Of a DNA stretch of 64,000 bases, positions 28,036 through 37,099 are shown piece by piece (the first letter of the stretch is position 1; each line of letters opens with the position of its first letter). Position numbers and translations under genes: made by a program. The notes under the pieces were generated by a model. It searched no databases, was not told where the DNA came from, and saw only the letters and a program-made list of their open reading frames with translations. This DNA is from Pseudobacter ginsenosidimutans (lineage in GTDB: Bacteria; Bacteroidota; Bacteroidia; Chitinophagales; Chitinophagaceae): the NCBI RefSeq assembly GCF_007970185.1, contig NZ_CP042431.1, positions 744,001-808,000 of the forward strand, written 5' to 3'.

Positions 28036-28632
28036 TTATTTTAGAAAAATCTGAATGATGACGGTAACCAACGTAAAAAAGCGGTAATTCCCCAACAGGT
28101 TCCGGAGTGTTTTGAGAGCTCTTGTCAGATGAGACTCAACGGTTTTGGGTGACAGGTTAAGGGTTGTTGCGATCTCTTTGGTGGAGAGTTGATGATCGCG
28201 GCTGTACACAAAAACCAGGCGGCATTGTTCAGGGAGTCCTGCAACGAGACCGTCTACATACTCTTTCAGGAATTTTGCCTGGATGATCTCTTCGTCGAAT
28301 GCTGCAGAGGGAGTTTCCGGTGAATGCTGTTGCAGCAGGTCTTTCCGCCGGTTTTCGCGTGTAAGTGATTTGAACACGGAGAATTTTACAGCAGTGGCAA
28401 GCCAGGCGGCAAGCCGATCGATCTCCATTTGGTGGCGGCGGTTCCAGAGACTGAGCAATACATCATGCACGATCTCCTCAGCCAGCTCTTTGTTGCGGGC
28501 ATGGTTATAGCCGATGGCGAGCAGTTTGTCCCAGTAACGATGATAGATTTCTTCAAAAGCCTCTTCATCATTATTGCGTAACAAAACTACCAGGTGTTCG
28601 TCAGAATAGCTACTATACAGAGATGTTCTCAT
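28036..28632 (-). CDS. ECF-type RNA polymerase sigma factor (Bacteroidota FecI-like)
   Basis: A 198-residue ECF sigma factor from the ATG at 28632 (MRTSLYSSYSDEHLVVLL); the frame extends to a GTG at 28644. Region 2 (about 25-90) contains FEEIYHRYWDKLLAIGYNHA and ELAEEIVHDVLLSLWNRR. Region 4 (about 130-180) contains LPEQCRLVFVYSRDHQLSTK and IATTLNLSPKTVESHLTRAL. The last residues form a hydrophobic tail (FFTLVTVIIQIFLK). It heads the operon sigma, FecR, SusC, SusD and accessory lipoproteins on the minus strand and is divergent from the TlpA-like gene at 28732. It should be released when the SusC receptor is occupied. Confidence 0.92.
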   Translation of the reverse strand: MRTSLYSSYSDEHLVVLLRNNDEEAFEEIYHRYWDKLLAIGYNHARNKELAEEIVHDVLLSLWNRRHQMEIDRLAAWLATAVKFSVFKSLTRENRRKDLLQQHSPETPSAAFDEEIIQAKFLKEYVDGLVAGLPEQCRLVFVYSRDHQLSTKEIATTLNLSPKTVESHLTRALKTLRNLLGNYRFFTLVTVIIQIFLK

Positions 28633-28731
28633 GGATGTTACCACGCGCTCAAGTTAAGGAAAAATTAGATTTGTGAGGGTTTCCGTAAATTACTGTGGCT
28701 TCTTTTGCATGATTCCCCTAATTGCCTGAAT

Positions 28732-29928
28732 ATGAAAAGAATTATATTCCTGATCTGTTGCTTTGTTCCGGTTTGCTCATTAGTTGCACAATCCCACAAA
28801 TATGCGCTTCAGTTTGAATTGAAGGATTTCAGTCTATCTACTCTTCCATCATTGATTGTAGTGGTTGGAGGTAAGGATAAGTCTATCCTTAAGGAGGTCT
28901 CAGGTAAAAAAATGGAATTGTGGATTGATTCGATCGTTGATTATCCTATGAACGTGAGGGTGCTGTACTATCCGGATTGCACAAGCGAAATGAGAAAAGA
29001 TATTGAAGCTGACAGGATTCCCAGACCCAGCGCATCTGCAAATCTTTTTATTACAGACGCAGTAAATCCGGTAATTGTGAAGAGAGATACTATTTTTCTG
29101 TTGCAACAAAATATCCTGCAGAAAAAATACCAGCAATTGCAGGATGATATAATGGTTAGGGTGAATCAATTCAATGAAAGAACCGGTAATCAACTGCATC
29201 AGGCATACATGGCCACAGAGAGTCAGCAGGAAAAAGATTCCATCGAAAGGTTGCATGATAATATGTTCAAAATAAATGCCGGCCGTCCCAATCTTGACTC
29301 TGTAATCATGCCATGCATACAAAACAATCTGAACAATGTGATCTCGCTGCATGCGATGAGTTCCTATATCACACAATGCAGGTTTTTCAAGTTCGATATT
29401 CCTGGTCAGACATTTCAATCCTTCCTTCACTCAATGCCTGCTCAGCTCCGGCAGTTAAGGTTTTGGAAAGAACTGGATGAAATAACGAAAGTGATAAAGT
29501 CCGGCCGGTCATTGATTGGGCAGAAAGCGCCTGCATTCATCAATCTGAAAGACAGCTCAGGAAAAGTTGTTCAGCTGGAACAACTTAAAGGCAAAATAGT
29601 GTTCGTTGATTTTTGGGCAAGCTGGTGCGCTCCCTGTATGGCGCAGGTACCACAGCTTAAAGCTGCATATCAGAAAGTAAAAAACAATACTGTGGAGTTT
29701 GTAGGAATTTCACTGGATGAAAGTGTTAATAGCTGGAAACAGGCAATCAGGAATTCTCAACTGAACTGGATCAACCTGACAGACCTGAAGGGCACCAATG
29801 GTTTGACCGCCATTCAATACAAAGCTTTGCTGATTCCTTACAATCTTCTCATCGATAAGAACGGTGTTGTTGTAAAAGAAAATATTCCCATAGAAGCGCT
29901 TGAAAAAACGATTGAAGAGCTGCTCTGA
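28732..29928 (+). CDS. TlpA-family thiol-disulfide oxidoreductase (exported)
   Basis: Starting at the ATG at 28732 the 398-residue product has a signal peptide (MKRIIFLICCFVPVCSLVAQ), an N-terminal beta-rich DUF4369-like region (KYALQFELKDFSLSTLPSL), a helical middle (YQQLQDDIMVRVNQFNERT) and a C-terminal thioredoxin domain (about 260-398). The active site is FWASWCAPCMAQVPQLK near residue 300. The downstream ALLIPYNLLIDKNGVVV supplies the cis-proline. Likely a periplasmic thiol-disulfide reductase. It is divergent from the sigma factor at 28632, with about 100 bases between, so both may share regulation. It is a distant relative of the thioredoxin at 18279 and was not made by recent duplication. 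Confidence 0.88.
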   Translation: MKRIIFLICCFVPVCSLVAQSHKYALQFELKDFSLSTLPSLIVVVGGKDKSILKEVSGKKMELWIDSIVDYPMNVRVLYYPDCTSEMRKDIEADRIPRPSASANLFITDAVNPVIVKRDTIFLLQQNILQKKYQQLQDDIMVRVNQFNERTGNQLHQAYMATESQQEKDSIERLHDNMFKINAGRPNLDSVIMPCIQNNLNNVISLHAMSSYITQCRFFKFDIPGQTFQSFLHSMPAQLRQLRFWKELDEITKVIKSGRSLIGQKAPAFINLKDSSGKVVQLEQLKGKIVFVDFWASWCAPCMAQVPQLKAAYQKVKNNTVEFVGISLDESVNSWKQAIRNSQLNWINLTDLKGTNGLTAIQYKALLIPYNLLIDKNGVVVKENIPIEALEKTIEELL

Positions 29929-30044
29929 TCATTATCGGCCTACAGTTTTTTAGGCTCCCTTTGCATAATACATTATTTTTATTCCTTATTACTTCTGATG
30001 GAACTGGAAGTTTAATCCTGATCTTATAAAAGCAAATACACCTT

Positions 30045-32435
30045 ATGCGAATTTTCTACCTGACTACCATCCTGGTCATGTTTGCTCATACATGGCTGAA
30101 TTTCGAGAACCGGAATACAAACTCTTCAGCGATCTACAACTCTACGAATGAAACAACTGTTGCACGGACTGGTGGAGAATGGGATGATTTTACCAGCTGT
30201 GGCTTTGCAAATGCTCAGTCGAATTCCACTACGGCAGTATGCGTGTTATGCTCCATTCAGGATGCGGCGAATACAACGGATTCGGATACACTGAATTATT
30301 CTGTATTATCTATTCCACTGGCAGCAGGCAGTGGCAGTGTACAACAGCAAATGATCTTCCCCTCAGTTTATGCTCCTGGTACGAATGTAAAGATCATGCT
30401 TGAATTCCCTGCACAGGTTGTGGATGCCACTTTATTGAGTGCACTTGAGATCAGTTCTTTTAATGGGGCTACGTCTAACAATGACGCCTACCTAGGCAAT
30501 TCATCTCAACTACAGATCACTCCGGTTGCCGGCAGCACCAGGCTATCTGTTCTTTTTACTGCTGGCGCAGCATTCGACCGCGTGCAGGTAAAGCTTCGTG
30601 CCGGGATTGTATCAGCTCTCGTAAAATTGAATTTATATTATGCGCGCATCTATCATGAACCACCTGTCATCAGCAACACAGCGCTGGAAGTATGTGCGCT
30701 TACACCTGTGACGCTTTCAGCAACAGATGCGCCGGGTCATTTTATCGAGTGGACGCAGGAGCAGGCCGGCGGCGGCAGCACGATCATTGGAACAGGTGCG
30801 AGCATCAATGCTACCGGTTTTACCGGAAGCCGTACCTATTATGCACAGTATGTACGTTCATATGATAATTGCCACACATCGCCCAAAACGCCTGTAACCA
30901 TTACTACTATTGCAGCGCCGCAAATCAGCCTGGGACCGCAATCCATCCAACGCCAGGTCAATGCAGCTGCCAGCTTTACAATTGATGTATTTAACGACGA
31001 TCAACTTACCTATCGCTGGCAGTCAGATGCCGGATCAGGTTTTACAGATCTCACTGAAGGAGGCAGCTATGAAAATACAGCTACTGCTACATTGAATATT
31101 CCGGCTGTTGCTTTCAGCATGAACGGATACGAATATCGTTGCATCATTTCCAGATGTGGTCAAAGCGATACCAGCCAGGCAGCAACGCTGACTATCACAA
31201 AGCTTTCGCAAACTATCAGCTTTGTGGATCAGACAAATGGCAGTACAGTAAATGTGGTATATGGTGATGCAGCGATCTCAGGCGTTGCCAATACCACCTC
31301 TTCTTTGGCTGTTGCTTACCAGAGCAGCAATACAAATGTGTTGTCTGTGAATACAACAGGTTCAGTTTCCATTAAAGGAGCTGGCACGGCTGTGATCACG
31401 GCATCTCAGGCTGGTGATGCTTCTTATGCACCGGCTCAGGATATTTCATTTACTGTACAGGTAGGTAGAAAGTTACTTGGCATAACTGCTAACACAGCAA
31501 GCAAGGTTTATGGAACGAATGATCCTCCGCTAACATATAGTGTATCCGGATTGGTGAACGGGGATCTGGAAAGCATCATCACCGGTGGGTTGAAAAGAGA
31601 TGTAGGGGAAGATGTAAGTACTTATGCCATCGTTCAAAACACGATCAATGCCGGCAATAATTATACAATCGATTATACCGGAGCAAATTTTACCATTACG
31701 AAGGCTTCACAAGTGATCACATGGGTGCAGGAACTGGAAGCAGGTTGTAATGGAATTAATCAAATAACACTTACAGCTAACTCCAGCAGTAACCTTTCTG
31801 TGAGTTATTCAGTGGCGGATAACAGTATCGCAACTGTAACAGGTAGTACGCTTACAGCAGCGGGTCCGGGCAGTACAAGTGTTACAGCCGGTCAGGCAGG
31901 AGACAATAATTATCTGCCTGCAACACCTGTTTCCATTGTGTTCAATAATCTGAGATCATCTATGATCAGGCAGCACTGGAACGATGTTCTATTGTTTGAT
32001 AATTCCGGCGGAGAGTTTGTTTCATGGAAATGGTTTAAGAACAACACAGAAGTGAGTGGTCAGACGCAGCCTTACTATAGTGAGAAGCAGTCGCTGCACG
32101 GAACATATTATGCCATTGCCACTGACAGGGCAGGAAATACGTTGCGTACCTGTCCAATTACTATCAGTGCGGGTACTGCTCCGGTCCGTAACATGCGCGT
32201 ATATCCGAATCCAGCGAAAGCAGGTAATCCGGTGACGGTTGAGATCAATTATCCGGCAGGTGAATTGCAGGGAGCAAGATTAGTAATATCCCATACAAAC
32301 GGAACAGTGGTGCAGGAGTACAACAATGTGCAGCCTGTTATGACTATTGCATTGCCGTCTTCCGGTCAGCTCTTTATTGTTTCTATTGTGTTGGCAAATG
32401 GACAAAGGGCAACCGTAAATGTGCTGGCAAAATAA
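30045..32435 (+). CDS. Secreted MBG-domain surface protein with probable T9SS sorting domain
   Basis: A 796-residue exported protein; the signal is short (MRIFYLTTILVMFAHTWLN). Features in order: an N-terminal beta-rich domain, an Ig-like repeat region (SNTALEVCALTPVTLSATDAP, FTIDVFNDDQLTYRWQSDAG), a Big_2-like segment (YQSSNTNVLSVNTTGS, GTAVITASQAGDASYAPA), an MBG domain at about 480-550 (ITANTASKVYGTNDPPLTYS, DYTGANFTITK), a second Big_2-like segment, and a C-terminal sorting-type domain (MRVYPNPAKAGNPVTVEI). This resembles surface adhesin-type proteins of Bacteroidota. It stands alone on the plus strand. Function not known. Confidence 0.82.
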   Translation: MRIFYLTTILVMFAHTWLNFENRNTNSSAIYNSTNETTVARTGGEWDDFTSCGFANAQSNSTTAVCVLCSIQDAANTTDSDTLNYSVLSIPLAAGSGSVQQQMIFPSVYAPGTNVKIMLEFPAQVVDATLLSALEISSFNGATSNNDAYLGNSSQLQITPVAGSTRLSVLFTAGAAFDRVQVKLRAGIVSALVKLNLYYARIYHEPPVISNTALEVCALTPVTLSATDAPGHFIEWTQEQAGGGSTIIGTGASINATGFTGSRTYYAQYVRSYDNCHTSPKTPVTITTIAAPQISLGPQSIQRQVNAAASFTIDVFNDDQLTYRWQSDAGSGFTDLTEGGSYENTATATLNIPAVAFSMNGYEYRCIISRCGQSDTSQAATLTITKLSQTISFVDQTNGSTVNVVYGDAAISGVANTTSSLAVAYQSSNTNVLSVNTTGSVSIKGAGTAVITASQAGDASYAPAQDISFTVQVGRKLLGITANTASKVYGTNDPPLTYSVSGLVNGDLESIITGGLKRDVGEDVSTYAIVQNTINAGNNYTIDYTGANFTITKASQVITWVQELEAGCNGINQITLTANSSSNLSVSYSVADNSIATVTGSTLTAAGPGSTSVTAGQAGDNNYLPATPVSIVFNNLRSSMIRQHWNDVLLFDNSGGEFVSWKWFKNNTEVSGQTQPYYSEKQSLHGTYYAIATDRAGNTLRTCPITISAGTAPVRNMRVYPNPAKAGNPVTVEINYPAGELQGARLVISHTNGTVVQEYNNVQPVMTIALPSSGQLFIVSIVLANGQRATVNVLAK

Positions 32436-32440
32436 AGGTT

Positions 32441-32803
32441 CTATCTTAATTTTTTAACAGCTTGTCTGGCGATTAGTTTCCAGCCATCTTCATATTTTGT
32501 CCAGACCAGGAGGACATAGAGATGGGCTTCGCCTGCTTTTTGTTCATCGAAGGTTTGAGCATCGAGTTCATGACGGACAATGGCGAAGCTTTCAGTTTCT
32601 GTGATGGTTTGGGCTGTGAGGTCCATAGTGAGGAACTTGTAGGTTCCGTCGCTGATCTTTTGGATGAAATCATTTTTTCCTTCTACGTGGCCATCGGAAT
32701 GACCGTAGCTAAGTGTATCGGATAATAGTTGGTGGAGGGTGGTTGTATTGGAGTCCAGAACTGCTGCTCTGAATTGATCTATGGTGGTGGCGATGTTTTG
32801 CAT
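32441..32803 (-). CDS. NTF2-like (SnoaL/DUF4440-type) small protein
   Basis: From the ATG at 32803 the product is 120 residues: MQNIATTIDQFRAAVLDSNT, LHQLLSDTLSYGHSDGHVEGK, ELDAQTFDEQKAGEAHLYVLL, then WTKYEDGWKLIARQAVKKLR. This alpha+beta pattern with a final VWxxxxxxWKLIARQ strand is typical of nuclear-transport-factor-2-like proteins of the DUF4440 group, which act as small-ligand binding domains or isomerases. There is no signal peptide, so it is cytosolic. Its stop is only 5 bases from the convergent stop of the MBG protein. A specific ligand cannot be deduced. Confidence 0.85.
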   Translation of the reverse strand: MQNIATTIDQFRAAVLDSNTTTLHQLLSDTLSYGHSDGHVEGKNDFIQKISDGTYKFLTMDLTAQTITETESFAIVRHELDAQTFDEQKAGEAHLYVLLVWTKYEDGWKLIARQAVKKLR

Positions 32804-33119
32804 GATTGTTATCTTATTCTTCGGCCTATTTTGCCTCAATGATACTAATTATTTTCTCTCCTTTAAGTTCGAATTCAAACTGACCGAATTTCTTTGAAGT
32901 ATTATGAGGGCAGTTTTTGTTTGGTGATGAGGCTGCGATACATATAAGATCACTCCATGCATGAAGTTTAAGAGTCTATTAGGGATTCTGGATTGGCAAG
33001 CCACCCTAAAATGAACCAATTAAAACTACTCTGGTGGCATCAAGTGCTACTTTAAGTTAGTTTCTAAAACCTTCTTTAATTCGACTGGCGCATTTATGAG
33101 AACAATCAGGAGTCTCATT
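32804..33119. other. Intergenic region before the decayed end of the CRISPR array
   Basis: No open frame of note. The stretch around 32995-33045 has spaced CCACC and GGTGGC words (CCACCC, then GGTGGCATC about 30 bases later) that loosely recall the ends of some insertion sequences, but no transposase or clear inverted repeat is present. I see nothing else. Confidence 0.5.
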
Positions 33120-33565
33120 ATTTCAACTTAATTTTTATACGATTAACAAAGATTAGATAAAGGCGCCTCGAGCGCTGTAAAGAGGGTTGCAATTCTTGTA
33201 TGATTAGTAGGCTCGAAGCTATCTCCGGGCAATTAGTGCCTGATATTATTTCAATTCAACCTTTGCACGATTATTAAGCGCGAAGCTATCGCCACCCATT
33301 TTGTGCCTGATACTAATTCAATTACCCCCCCCTGTAAGATTAACAGCATAATCTGAAGATTGTCGAAATATACATCAACATTGTTTCAATTCAACCCTTG
33401 TACGATTAACAGTTCAATAATTGTTTATGAACAGCAAATATATTTAAATTCAACCTTTGTGCGATTAACAGAGATTAGATAACGGCGCCCCAGACGCTGT
33501 AAAGAGGATTTAAATTTTTGTACAATGAAGACCAGTCTTAGCGTTTGATAGTTTGCCTTTCATGT
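33120..33565 (-). repeat. Decayed trailer end of the CRISPR array
   Basis: About seven degenerate repeat copies can be aligned: near 33120, 33187 (shortened), 33248, 33315, 33383, 33442 and 33508 (shortened). Between them, two pairs of spacers are diverged copies of one another. Positions 33150-33185 and 33472-33507 agree at 31 of 36 bases by my alignment; 33211-33247 and 33278-33314 agree at 29 of 37. The copy at 33315 carries a run of eight C. This is an old, no longer purified segment. Confidence 0.85.
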
Positions 33566-34387
33566 ATTTCAATTCAACCTTTGTACGATTAACAGTGGAG
33601 CAGCTTGAAGGACAGATCGCTTCGGCCAAAATATTTCAATTCAACCTTTGTACGATTAATAGTTTGGAGATTTCCTTCGCATAAAACCGATCCCGTTATT
33701 TCACTTCAATCTATGTACGATTAACAGACAGTCGGCATTGTTAATAATCGCTTCCTTGATGATATTTCAATTCAACCTTTATAAGATTAAAAGTTTGGTG
33801 GCTATACCGGCACAATTATTTGCTCAAGTATTTCAATTCAACTTTTGTACGATTGACAGGGTACTTCTGCGCTCACTGCTTCCGCGACTATCCCATTTCA
33901 ATTCAATCTTTGTACGATTAACAGCAGGACGGTCAGCCGAAAGGATTCAAAAATACTGAAATTTCAATTCAACCTTTGTACGATTAACAGGAAGAAACAC
34001 AACGGAAAGAATGGCACAACTTACTCATTTCAATTCAACCTTTGTACGATTAACAGCAAAGATGCTGTCCGGATCCTGGCAAACGTTCCTTCATTTCAAT
34101 TCAACCTTTGTACTATTAACAGCTGTATCATCGAGAGCGGCCTGCTGTGCAGTGGACACATTTCAATTCAACCTTTGTACGATTAACAGATCATACAGGT
34201 TGTCCGGGATCTCGTTGCCAGTCCAATTTCAATTCAACCTTTGTACGATTAACAGAGTGTCGGGTGCCATCGATGTATATACGGCTTCCATATTTCAATT
34301 CAACCTTTGTACGATTAACAGCAATATCGATGCGAATGTATAGTATCCTGCTGCTGGATTTCAATTCAACCTTTGTACGATTAACAG

Positions 34388-35010
34388 AGAACATACTCAG
34401 CAGTGTTCATCTGGTTACTATCATTTCAATTCAACCTTTGTACGATTAACAGTTTATCACCCTACGCATCTCCACTTCTGAAACTTTATTTCAATTCAAC
34501 CTTTGTACGATTAACAGCTGACGGTGTCCAAAGTCTTGATCACGCTTTCAAAATTTCAATTCAACCTTTGTACGATTAACAGTTTACAAAGCCGGACGGC
34601 AATTCCGTATTAAAGCCCATTTCAATTCAACCTTTGTACGATTAACAGTTCCGTTAATTAATAAGTAGCATCCATTTACCACCATTTCAATTCAACCTTT
34701 GTACGATTAACAGGCTCTGGAATAAAGACGGAAAACTTACGCTCCGCACATTTCAATTCAACCTTTGTACGATTAACAGAGAACATACTCAGCAGTGTTC
34801 ATCTGGTTACTATCATTTCAATTCAACCTTTGTACGATTAACAGTTTATCACCCTACGCATCTCCACTTCTGAAACTTTATTTCAATTCAACCTTTGTAC
34901 GATTAACAGCTGACGGTGTCCAAAGTCTTGATCACGCTTTCAAAATTTCAATTCAACCTTTGTACGATTAACAGTTTACAAAGCCGGACGGCAATTCCGT
35001 ATTAAAGCCC
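34388..35010 (-). repeat. Duplicated four-spacer block inside the CRISPR array
   Basis: Spacers at 34388, 34453, 34518 and 34583 recur without visible change at 34780, 34845, 34910 and 34975, an offset of 392 bases. Two other spacers (34649, 34714) lie between the copies. The repeat right after the second copy (35011-35040) has a unique T in GATTTACAG, marking the junction side. This fits unequal recombination between repeats, rather than independent acquisition of four spacers in the same order. Confidence 0.92.
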
Positions 35011-36622
35011 ATTTCAATTCAACCTTTGTACGATTTACAGATTGATGAGCCGCCAAGCAGGAAAGATAATCAAACGATTTCAATTCAACCTTTGTACGAT
35101 TAACAGCACATTGTTCGTAGAGAATTTGGTAAGCGATATCTCATTTCAATTCAACCTTTGTACGATTAACAGGAGGAAGTGCTAACAGCCTGCAAGTCTT
35201 TGATGATCTCATTTCAATTCAACCTTTGTACGATTAACAGAGGAAGTCCATTGGAAAGTGCCACCATTCAAACCAAATTTCAATTCAACCTTTGTACGAT
35301 TAACAGATTGCTCTGCAGGCGCCCTGGTAATTGAGCTTTGCCAATTTCAATTCAACCTTTGTACGATTAACAGCTGACCAAAGCGGATTTGGCTCAGTTT
35401 TTATTAATACATTTCAATTCAACCTTTGTACGATTAACAGCACCATTCAAGGACAGGCATTCAGCACAAGACCTGATTTCAATTCAACCTTTGTACGATT
35501 AACAGTTTAAAGAAAAGAAAATGAGTCGTGTCGTTACTCAATTTCAATTCAACCTTTGTACGATTAACAGGGAATCAATCGCCAGAAAAGGCAAGACAGG
35601 TCAATAATTTCAATTCAACCTTTGTACGATTAACAGTCGCGCCGCCGAGCTGGATCACCAGGCCAATCTCTTTATTTCAATTCAACCTTTGTACGATTAA
35701 CAGGAAAGAAACCAGAAGAAGATAATTATTCTTTTTTTAATTTCAATTCAACCTTTGTACGATTAACAGACCCGCTTTTCCCTCCTGCAAGGAAAACCCT
35801 ATTCTATTTCAATTCAACCTTTGTACGATTAACAGCAGTTGGGGAAGTGGGATCAGAGATTGTTTCACAGAATTTCAATTCAACCTTTGTACGATTAACA
35901 GCTTATTGCTGCATAGAAATAAAGTAGTTCTTTCAATTTCAATTCAACCTTTGTACGATTAACAGCACTTAAACGACCTAAGTAATGAAAATTCAAAAAA
36001 TTTCAATTCAACCTTTGTACGATTAACAGTTCGCCCATACACGCTTGCCGCTGCCATCATCTATAATTTCAATTCAACCTTTGTACGATTAACAGATTAT
36101 CAGCACACACGGGGCTAGCACAGTTAATTACATTTCAATTCAACCTTTGTACGATTAACAGTTATTGATGGCCGGATTGGGGTTAGTAATTCAATGGAAT
36201 TTCAATTCAACCTTTGTACGATTAACAGCGCCGGATCAAAGTTCTGCGGCTTGTAGATCAGCATATTTCAATTCAACCTTTGTACGATTAACAGCAATAC
36301 ATTATGAAGATTGATTTGCCTACAGACTTATTTCAATTCAACCTTTGTACGATTAACAGGAAATTAGGCATAAAGCCATTGAGGCTGCTTGCAATAATTT
36401 CAATTCAACCTTTGTACGATTAACAGTCCTCATAGATGTAGTTGGCTGCCTGATTGAACTGATTTCAATTCAACCTTTGTACGATTAACAGCCAGCATCT
36501 GGTTTTCTAACGTGGACCGCAAACCAATTTCAATTCAACCTTTGTACGATTAACAGCGTCAACCATCATGACAACAAAGCCGCAAGAATTTTATTTCAAT
36601 TCAACCTTTGTACGATTAACAG

Positions 36623-36834
36623 CCGCCGAATCGACGACTATAAAGCCTTGTTTTTAAAGCTTTTTGATAATAAAAATTTCGCCTTACTTAGTAAGAAAGT
36701 TGTCGATGTCCAATAATAAGATTTTCCGAGTACATCGACAACCTTTAAAAATACTTTTTTTATTCAATTTATATCAGACTCCATTATTTCCCGACCTTTT
36801 TGACTAGTGATTTTTCCTTCACCGACAACATGAA
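36623..36834 (-). promoter_or_regulatory. CRISPR leader between cas2 and the newest repeat
   Basis: An AT-rich, gene-free 212-base stretch between the cas2 stop and the leader-proximal repeat at 36593. It contains an 11-bp inverted repeat, GTTGTCGATGT at 36699-36709 and its exact complement at 36732-36742, separated by 22 bases. A second small one is CTTAC-TTA-GTAAG at about 36684-36696. These could be binding sites for the integration machinery or a hairpin ending the cas transcript. No TAnnTTTG promoter box is found on the minus strand. Confidence 0.8.
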
Positions 36835-37098
36835 TTACAAAAAATTGGTTAGTTCGTTCTTTTCCTTTCCAACGATTTCCTTCTCCAGCCATTTCAAATC
36901 CCTACTTTTAAATACGATAATGCTGTCTTCTTCAACTTTCATAATCGATTTTGCCCTTTGCTGCAATTCCTTAAGCTTAACCTCAGTTATATCTCCTTCA
37001 AACACGCTGTTCTGTATCCAGTTCAAATACTGCCTACATAGCTTTAACATTTTTCCTACTCGTTTTTCTCCTATGTCATATACCAGGATTACGTACAT
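36835..37098 (-). CDS. cas2: CRISPR-associated endonuclease Cas2
   Basis: An 87-residue Cas2, which forms the central dimer of the Cas1-Cas2 integrase that inserts new spacers at the leader end. It starts MYVILVYDIGEKRVGKMLKL, with the conserved first-strand Asp of the ferredoxin-like fold at about position 8, then CRQYLNWIQNSVFEGDITE and a short C-terminal tail. The length is normal. The start codon lies 1 base after the cas1 stop and the gene is the last of the cas operon, directly next to the leader and array at 36623. Confidence 0.95.
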   Translation of the reverse strand: MYVILVYDIGEKRVGKMLKLCRQYLNWIQNSVFEGDITEVKLKELQQRAKSIMKVEEDSIIVFKSRDLKWLEKEIVGKEKNELTNFL

Positions 37099-37099
37099 A

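Larger units (their letters stand above)
33120..36622 (-). CRISPR. Type I-B CRISPR array: 47 conserved 30-bp repeats plus about 7 decayed ones
   Basis: The repeat is 30 bp; on the plus strand it starts ATTTCAATTC, continues AACCTTTGTA and ends CGATTAACAG. Well-preserved repeats start at 33566 and recur about every 65-66 bases up to 36593, giving 46 spacers of about 34-38 nt. Read on the minus strand the repeat ends ATTGAAAT, matching the usual 8-nt crRNA handle left by Cas6, so the array is transcribed leftwards. Repeat decay increases to the left (variants at 33633, 33698, 33764, 33830 and 33895, and strongly altered ones at 33120-33530), which marks the old trailer end. The newest spacers are next to the leader and cas2. 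A four-spacer block is present twice (34388-34618 and 34780-35010). Confidence 0.98.

Noticed and set aside
32990-33050. Spaced CCACCC and GGTGGC words recalling insertion-sequence ends
   Set aside because: No transposase, no second end and no target duplication visible; too weak to call.
34388-35010. Independent re-acquisition of the same four spacers
   Set aside because: Identical order and sequence, including the repeats between them, points to duplication instead.
33738-35725. Several open frames of 65-110 codons in the CRISPR region with repeated FNSTFVRLT or FQFNLCTIN wording
   Set aside because: They are translations of the CRISPR repeat itself; the repeated peptide reflects the 30-bp repeat and the frames have no other coding signs.
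36623-36660. A further spacer beyond the rightmost repeat
   Set aside because: No repeat copy follows to the right; the sequence runs straight into the AT-rich leader.
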